This document shows, piece by piece, positions 5,480-8,645 of a stretch of 8,645 nt of DNA. Location of the stretch: positions 329 through 8,973 of the forward strand of contig DCGY01000030.1 of the NCBI GenBank assembly GCA_002314715.1, read 5' to 3'. Position 1 is the first letter of the stretch. Every line of letters begins with the position of its first letter. A program made the translations under genes and the position numbers. The notes beneath the pieces were generated by a model that saw nothing but the letters and a program-made list of their open reading frames with translations, was not told the origin of the DNA and made no database searches. Origin of the DNA: Lachnospiraceae bacterium UBA1766. GTDB lineage: Bacteria > Bacillota > Clostridia > Lachnospirales > Lachnospiraceae.

Positions 5480-5859
5480 TGGAGTAGACGGGAGTCGAAC
5501 CCGTGTCCAAAAGCCCATTCCCTGTCCTTCTACTATCATAGTCCGTTATCTCGGTGGAGCTCTCCCCCACCTTTTCCCTTTATGATTAGGAAACGAACAC
5601 CCTAATCATATCAGTAGCTTCATGTTACGCCCATATACGCAAAGCTTAGTATAAGTCGTTTCTCACATAGTCGATGCCTGGATTCTGAGGTGTGAGTGCC
5701 CCAGAGCAGACAAGCCACCTAAGGTGACGTCACTTACAGCTTACGCTGCAAATGCTAACTGAGTTTTTTCTTCAGCGTTTAGTTTAAGTTTGCAATCTAA
5801 CGTTTGGCTCCGGATAGCTTCTCCAGCTGCAAGACCCCTGTCGAAACCTTTACTACCCC
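5480..5859 (-). ncRNA. ssrA: Transfer-messenger RNA (tmRNA, 10Sa RNA)
   Basis: tmRNA acts first as an alanyl-tRNA and then as an mRNA: it enters stalled ribosomes with SmpB and directs addition of a degradation tag. The 5' end GGGGUAG pairs with the 3' CUACUCC to form a 7-bp acceptor stem with G3:U70, the alanyl-tRNA synthetase identity pair. The near-invariant GGUUUCGACAGGG follows the 5' end, and a T-arm with loop UUCGACU closes the 3' end. CCA is not encoded: the bases after the discriminator A are TTA, so the 3' end needs CCA addition. The tag frame ends LAFAA and a stop (5741-5794). Downstream are hairpins expected of the pseudoknot region, notably a perfect 10-bp stem at 5581-5610. The length of about 380 nt is normal for a one-piece tmRNA. 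It has its own promoter (5883-5911) and terminator (5426-5450). Confidence 0.97.
5741..5794 (-). other. tmRNA tag-peptide reading frame
   Basis: This 18-codon frame inside ssrA reads CKLKLNAEEKTQLAFAA and a UAA stop; the alanine carried by tmRNA would precede it. The frame is fixed by the C-terminal LAFAA, which resembles the LALAA-type ends known to be recognised by ClpXP. The resume codon is inferred as UGC from the preceding UAGAU, which matches the UAG placed before the E. coli resume codon. The GCA one base later would give only four codons before a stop. The exact first codon is less certain than the frame. Confidence 0.75.
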
Positions 5860-5882
5860 TTACAACTGTAATACTATATGCT

Positions 5883-5911
5883 AGTATATATAATTTTATT
5901 ACGGAAGTCAA
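5883..5911 (-). promoter_or_regulatory. Sigma-A promoter of ssrA
   Basis: On the minus strand TTGACT (5911-5906) and TATACT (5888-5883) are separated by exactly 17 bp, close to the vegetative sigma-A consensus. The predicted start is near 5876, about 17 nt upstream of the mature tmRNA 5' end. The primary transcript would therefore carry a short leader that RNase P would remove. It gives ssrA expression independent of rnr-smpB. Confidence 0.85.
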
Positions 5912-5922
5912 TTATGGCTTCC
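5903..5922 (-). repeat. Imperfect inverted repeat over the ssrA -35 box
   Basis: On the minus strand GGAAGCC and GACTTCC flank a 6-nt AT centre; the arms pair at six of seven positions. The repeat starts 6 bp after the smpB stop codon and contains the whole -35 box of the ssrA promoter. It could be a weak hairpin ending smpB mRNA, although no T-run follows, or an operator. This is a structural observation only. Confidence 0.4.
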
Positions 5923-5928
5923 ATTATC

Positions 5929-6399
5929 TCATGAAAGATTTCTGATTTTAAATTCTTTTTCAGCCTCTCTCCTTTGATCTTTTTTTGCAATATCCTCTCG
6001 TTTATCGTAAAGCTTTTTGCCTCGGGCAAGACCAATTTCCACCTTTACCTTTCCCTCCTTGAAATAAACCTGTAATGGCACCAAGGTATAACCTTTTTCT
6101 TTGATTTTTCCCTGAAGCTTATTGATTTCAAACCGGTGCATCAGTAATTTTTTAATGCGTAACGGATCCTTGTTGAAAATATTCCCCTTTTCGTAAGGGC
6201 TTACGTGCATTCCATAAACAAAGACTTCATTATCTTCGATACGAATAAAGCTTTCTTTGATACTGCATTTTCCCATTCGGATGGACTTTACCTCTGTACC
6301 ATGAAGTGCAATTCCTGCTTCATAAGTCTCATCAATAAAGAAATCATGATATGCCTTTTTATTATTGGCTACCAATTTCATTGTTTCTTTCGCTGCCAT
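5929..6399 (-). CDS. smpB: SsrA-binding protein SmpB (trans-translation)
   Basis: Small cytoplasmic RNA-binding protein that binds the tRNA-like end of tmRNA, brings it to stalled ribosomes and places its C-terminal tail in the empty mRNA channel. The 156-residue product has the usual family length. Conserved blocks are visible: GTEVKSIR (34-41), the strand-rich OB-fold core (about 9-120), GLARGKKLYDKRE (123-135), and a basic C-terminal segment (137-156) expected to form the helix that reads the vacant A site and mRNA path. AGGAG lies 8 nt upstream of the ATG, which supports this start. The gene is 20 bp behind rnr and about 70 bp ahead of the ssrA RNA it serves, a clear functional cluster. 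No terminator separates it from the ssrA promoter, apart from a weak inverted repeat at 5903-5922. Confidence 0.97.
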   Translation of the reverse strand: MAAKETMKLVANNKKAYHDFFIDETYEAGIALHGTEVKSIRMGKCSIKESFIRIEDNEVFVYGMHVSPYEKGNIFNKDPLRIKKLLMHRFEINKLQGKIKEKGYTLVPLQVYFKEGKVKVEIGLARGKKLYDKREDIAKKDQRREAEKEFKIRNLS

Positions 6400-6419
6400 A
6401 CTTCTGCTCCTGAATTTAA

Positions 6420-8588
6420 CTATTTTACAATCGAAAAGTCAATTGTCCGTGCAAAGGAATCACACTCCTCTACCCGAATTCGAACGGGCATACCGATTTT
6501 ATAAATAATATTGGTCGCATCGCCTACAAGTTCCATTGTCTTTTCATTATATCGGAAATAATCTCCCGGAATTTTAGAGATATGCACCATTCCTTCCACT
6601 GTGCTGGGAAGTTCTACATAAATCCCCCAGGAAGTAACACCGGATACCACACCCTCAAATTCCTCTCCAATAAATTGCTCCATATATTGGACTTTTTTGA
6701 GTTTATCGGTTTCTCTTTCGGCTTCATCGGCCCGGCGTTCCATTGAAGACGACTGTTTTGCAACCTCCGGCAAAATGCTCTTATAATGTTCGATTCGCTC
6801 TGCCGTCAATTTGCCACGTAACTGTTCCTTGATAATACGGTGAATCTGAAGATCCGGATAACGACGAATCGGGGAAGTAAAGTGACAATAATACTGACAA
6901 GCCAAGCCGAAATGTCCACTGCATTCCACGCTGTATTTCGCCTGTTGCATAGACCGTAAAACCATTCTGGTAATCATTGCCTCTTCCGGTGCTCCCGCAA
7001 CCTTGGCCAAAAGCTTTTGAATTTCTTTGGGATGAATCTCTTCACTTCCGGTCTTTTGCCCATTTCTACCAACTGTTTTTAAATAAAAGCCCAGCTGGTT
7101 AATGGTAAGGGCCAGCTGCTTCATCCGATCCCCATCCGGTACCCCATGTACACGATAAACAAAAGGCACCTCCAACCAATAGAAATGCTGAGCAATGGTT
7201 TCATTCGCAATCAACATGAAATCTTCGATAATCCTGGTTGCAATATTTCGGTCGTAGGGTTTGATTTCTATGGGTTTTCCCTGTTCATCCAAGGTTATCT
7301 TACATTCCGGCAAATCAAAATCAATGGAACCGCGTTTTTTACGCTGATTTCGAAGTATAGATGCCAATTTTTCCATCATCTGAAAATCATCCAGTAAAAA
7401 CTGATATTGCTTATATTCTTCGACCGTATTCAATACGGATGAATCTTCCAAAATATCTCGAACAGCACTGTAATTCATTCGTTTATTAATATTTAAAACA
7501 GATTCACATATCTCATAATCCACCATTTCCCCGGCCGGTGATATGGTCATAAGGCAGCTTAACGCCAATCGATCCACGCCTTCATTTAAGGAGCAAATTC
7601 CGTTACACAAAGTATGGGGAAGCATCGGTATCACACGGTCTACCAAATAAACACTGGTTGCTCTTTTTAAGGCTTCTCTGTCCAATGCAGAATTTTCCTG
7701 CACATAATTGGTCACATCCGCAATATGAACTCCCAAATGATAATTGGTACCATCAAATGAAATACTGATGGCATCATCTAAGTCTTTCGCATCTTCTCCA
7801 TCAATGGTAACCATTGTAACATTTCTTAAATCACGCCGTCCCAAACAATCCGCTTCGCTTACATCGTTGGCCACACGCTGTGCCTGTGTCAAAGCTTTTT
7901 CCGAAAATTGCGTTGGCAGATCAAAACCCTTCACAATGGATAAAATATCTACTCCGGGATCATTGATATGGCCAAGAATCTCAATAATTTTTCCCTCAGG
8001 GCTTTTGGACGCATTCCCATAATCGGTAATTTCCACCACAACCTTATGCCCTTTTACAGCGCCGTTTAATTGTTCTTTCGCCACGAAAATATCCTTTGGA
8101 ATTTTGGTATGGTCCGGAATAACAAAGCCAAAATTACCGTTTTTGCCCATATCCAGTGTACCCACAAGAGTGGTCATCCCTCTGGACACAACGCCTGTAA
8201 TCTTCGCTTCCTTACGACGTCCTTTTACACTTCGAATGGGTACGATTGTTACCGTATCCCCATGGAATGCATCTGCCACATGCTCCTCGGGAATATAATA
8301 ATCTTCATCCTGGCCCTCAATTTCTACAAATCCAAAGCCTTTTATATTTCCAACAAAGGTACCGGTAAGTATATTTTCTTCCGCCTTCTGGTATTTTCCA
8401 CGTTTTGTAATCATGATTTGGCCTTCGGTCAAAAGTTCATTTAAGATATTCTTAAACTCCTCTCTTTCCCATGGCTCTACCTGAAGAATAATCGCTAATT
8501 CTTTTTCCTTCATGGGAACATACAAGGAATCCTTCATCAAATCACATATTATATTTTTCCGCTGTTCCCTTGTCTTTTTCTCCATCAT
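6420..8588 (-). CDS. rnr: Ribonuclease R (3'-5' exoribonuclease, RNB family)
   Basis: Processive hydrolytic 3'-5' exoribonuclease that degrades structured RNA, including non-stop mRNA handed over during trans-translation. The 722-residue product has the full family layout: an N-terminal winged-helix-like region (about 1-65), two cold-shock/OB domains (about 73-130 and 140-205), the RNB catalytic domain (about 245-585) and an S1 RNA-binding domain (about 640-720). The RNB active site is visible as IDGEDAKDLDDA, giving metal-binding aspartates D263, D269, D271 and D272; the second conserved block TSPIRRYPDL is at 571-580. It lacks the long lysine-rich tail of the E. coli enzyme, as Firmicute forms often do. 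Two ATG codons are adjacent (8588 and 8585); AAGGAG lies 3 nt from the first and 6 nt from the second, so 8585 may be the real start. smpB follows after 20 bp, suggesting one transcript. The promoter lies beyond the right edge. Confidence 0.97.
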   Translation of the reverse strand: MMEKKTREQRKNIICDLMKDSLYVPMKEKELAIILQVEPWEREEFKNILNELLTEGQIMITKRGKYQKAEENILTGTFVGNIKGFGFVEIEGQDEDYYIPEEHVADAFHGDTVTIVPIRSVKGRRKEAKITGVVSRGMTTLVGTLDMGKNGNFGFVIPDHTKIPKDIFVAKEQLNGAVKGHKVVVEITDYGNASKSPEGKIIEILGHINDPGVDILSIVKGFDLPTQFSEKALTQAQRVANDVSEADCLGRRDLRNVTMVTIDGEDAKDLDDAISISFDGTNYHLGVHIADVTNYVQENSALDREALKRATSVYLVDRVIPMLPHTLCNGICSLNEGVDRLALSCLMTISPAGEMVDYEICESVLNINKRMNYSAVRDILEDSSVLNTVEEYKQYQFLLDDFQMMEKLASILRNQRKKRGSIDFDLPECKITLDEQGKPIEIKPYDRNIATRIIEDFMLIANETIAQHFYWLEVPFVYRVHGVPDGDRMKQLALTINQLGFYLKTVGRNGQKTGSEEIHPKEIQKLLAKVAGAPEEAMITRMVLRSMQQAKYSVECSGHFGLACQYYCHFTSPIRRYPDLQIHRIIKEQLRGKLTAERIEHYKSILPEVAKQSSSMERRADEAERETDKLKKVQYMEQFIGEEFEGVVSGVTSWGIYVELPSTVEGMVHISKIPGDYFRYNEKTMELVGDATNIIYKIGMPVRIRVEECDSFARTIDFSIVK

Positions 8589-8625
8589 AGTCTCCTTAGC
8601 ACCAAAAAGCTAAATCCGAAATTTC

Positions 8626-8645
8626 GTTTTCGCTCGGGTGAAAAC
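8626..8645. repeat. Hairpin at the right edge, upstream of rnr
   Basis: GTTTTC and GAAAAC form a 6-bp stem, extendable to 8 bp with a G:U pair, around a GC-rich loop at the very end of the window. Next to it is the short palindrome CGAAATTTCG. No T-run follows on the minus strand, so it is not a clear terminator. It may be part of a larger repeat or the end of the preceding transcription unit, cut by the window edge. Confidence 0.4.

Noticed and set aside
5313..5570. An 85-codon open frame on the minus strand across the ssrA 3' end, its terminator and the repeats
   Set aside because: It overlaps the tRNA-like end of tmRNA and reads through the hairpin repeats; there is no ribosome site at its start, and the structured RNA explains the sequence fully.

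Overview
The window looks like a chromosomal segment of a low-GC, Gram-positive anaerobe of the Clostridia, most probably Lachnospiraceae. That placement is an inference from AT-rich codon use, strong AGGAGG-type ribosome sites, the rnr-smpB-ssrA gene order, the tmRNA tag and the style of the two-component genes. Every gene that can be supported lies on the minus strand, so the window reads from its right end to its left end.

Right part (8645 to about 5426): a ribosome-rescue and RNA-quality-control block. It holds rnr (RNase R), smpB 20 bp behind it, and ssrA (tmRNA) with its own consensus sigma-A promoter (TTGACT-17-TATACT) and its own intrinsic terminator. SmpB and tmRNA free ribosomes stalled on mRNA without a stop codon and tag the unfinished protein. 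RNase R is the 3'-5' exonuclease known to degrade the faulty mRNA in that pathway. The mature tmRNA spans about 380 nt, does not encode its CCA, has the alanine-type G3:U70 pair, and carries a tag reading frame ending LAFAA.

Middle (about 5425 to 5150): a non-coding repeat array of a 110-bp unit (two full copies and a partial third). It is built from small hairpins with the loop motif GCGAAGC (minus strand) that occurs seven times. It lies between the ssrA terminator and the ribosome site of the next gene and is the least explained part of the window.

Left part (5142 to 273): five same-strand genes: an unrecognised single-pass membrane protein with a C-terminal coiled coil, an OmpR/PhoB-type response regulator, a sensor histidine kinase translationally coupled to it, the ribosome-associated GTPase HflX, and a putative lipoprotein. 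The last four are closely packed (1 to 29 bp gaps) and end at a strong intrinsic terminator (213-238), so they probably form one operon. The signal sensed and the genes controlled cannot be read from the sequence.

Left edge (212 to 1): two tandem consensus promoters, both TTGACA with 17-bp spacers (TAGAAT and TATGAT -10 boxes) and each preceded by an A/T-rich tract. They read off the window and are followed by a leader with a boxA-like sequence. This is the arrangement of a ribosomal RNA operon promoter, so a 16S rRNA gene probably begins just outside the window.
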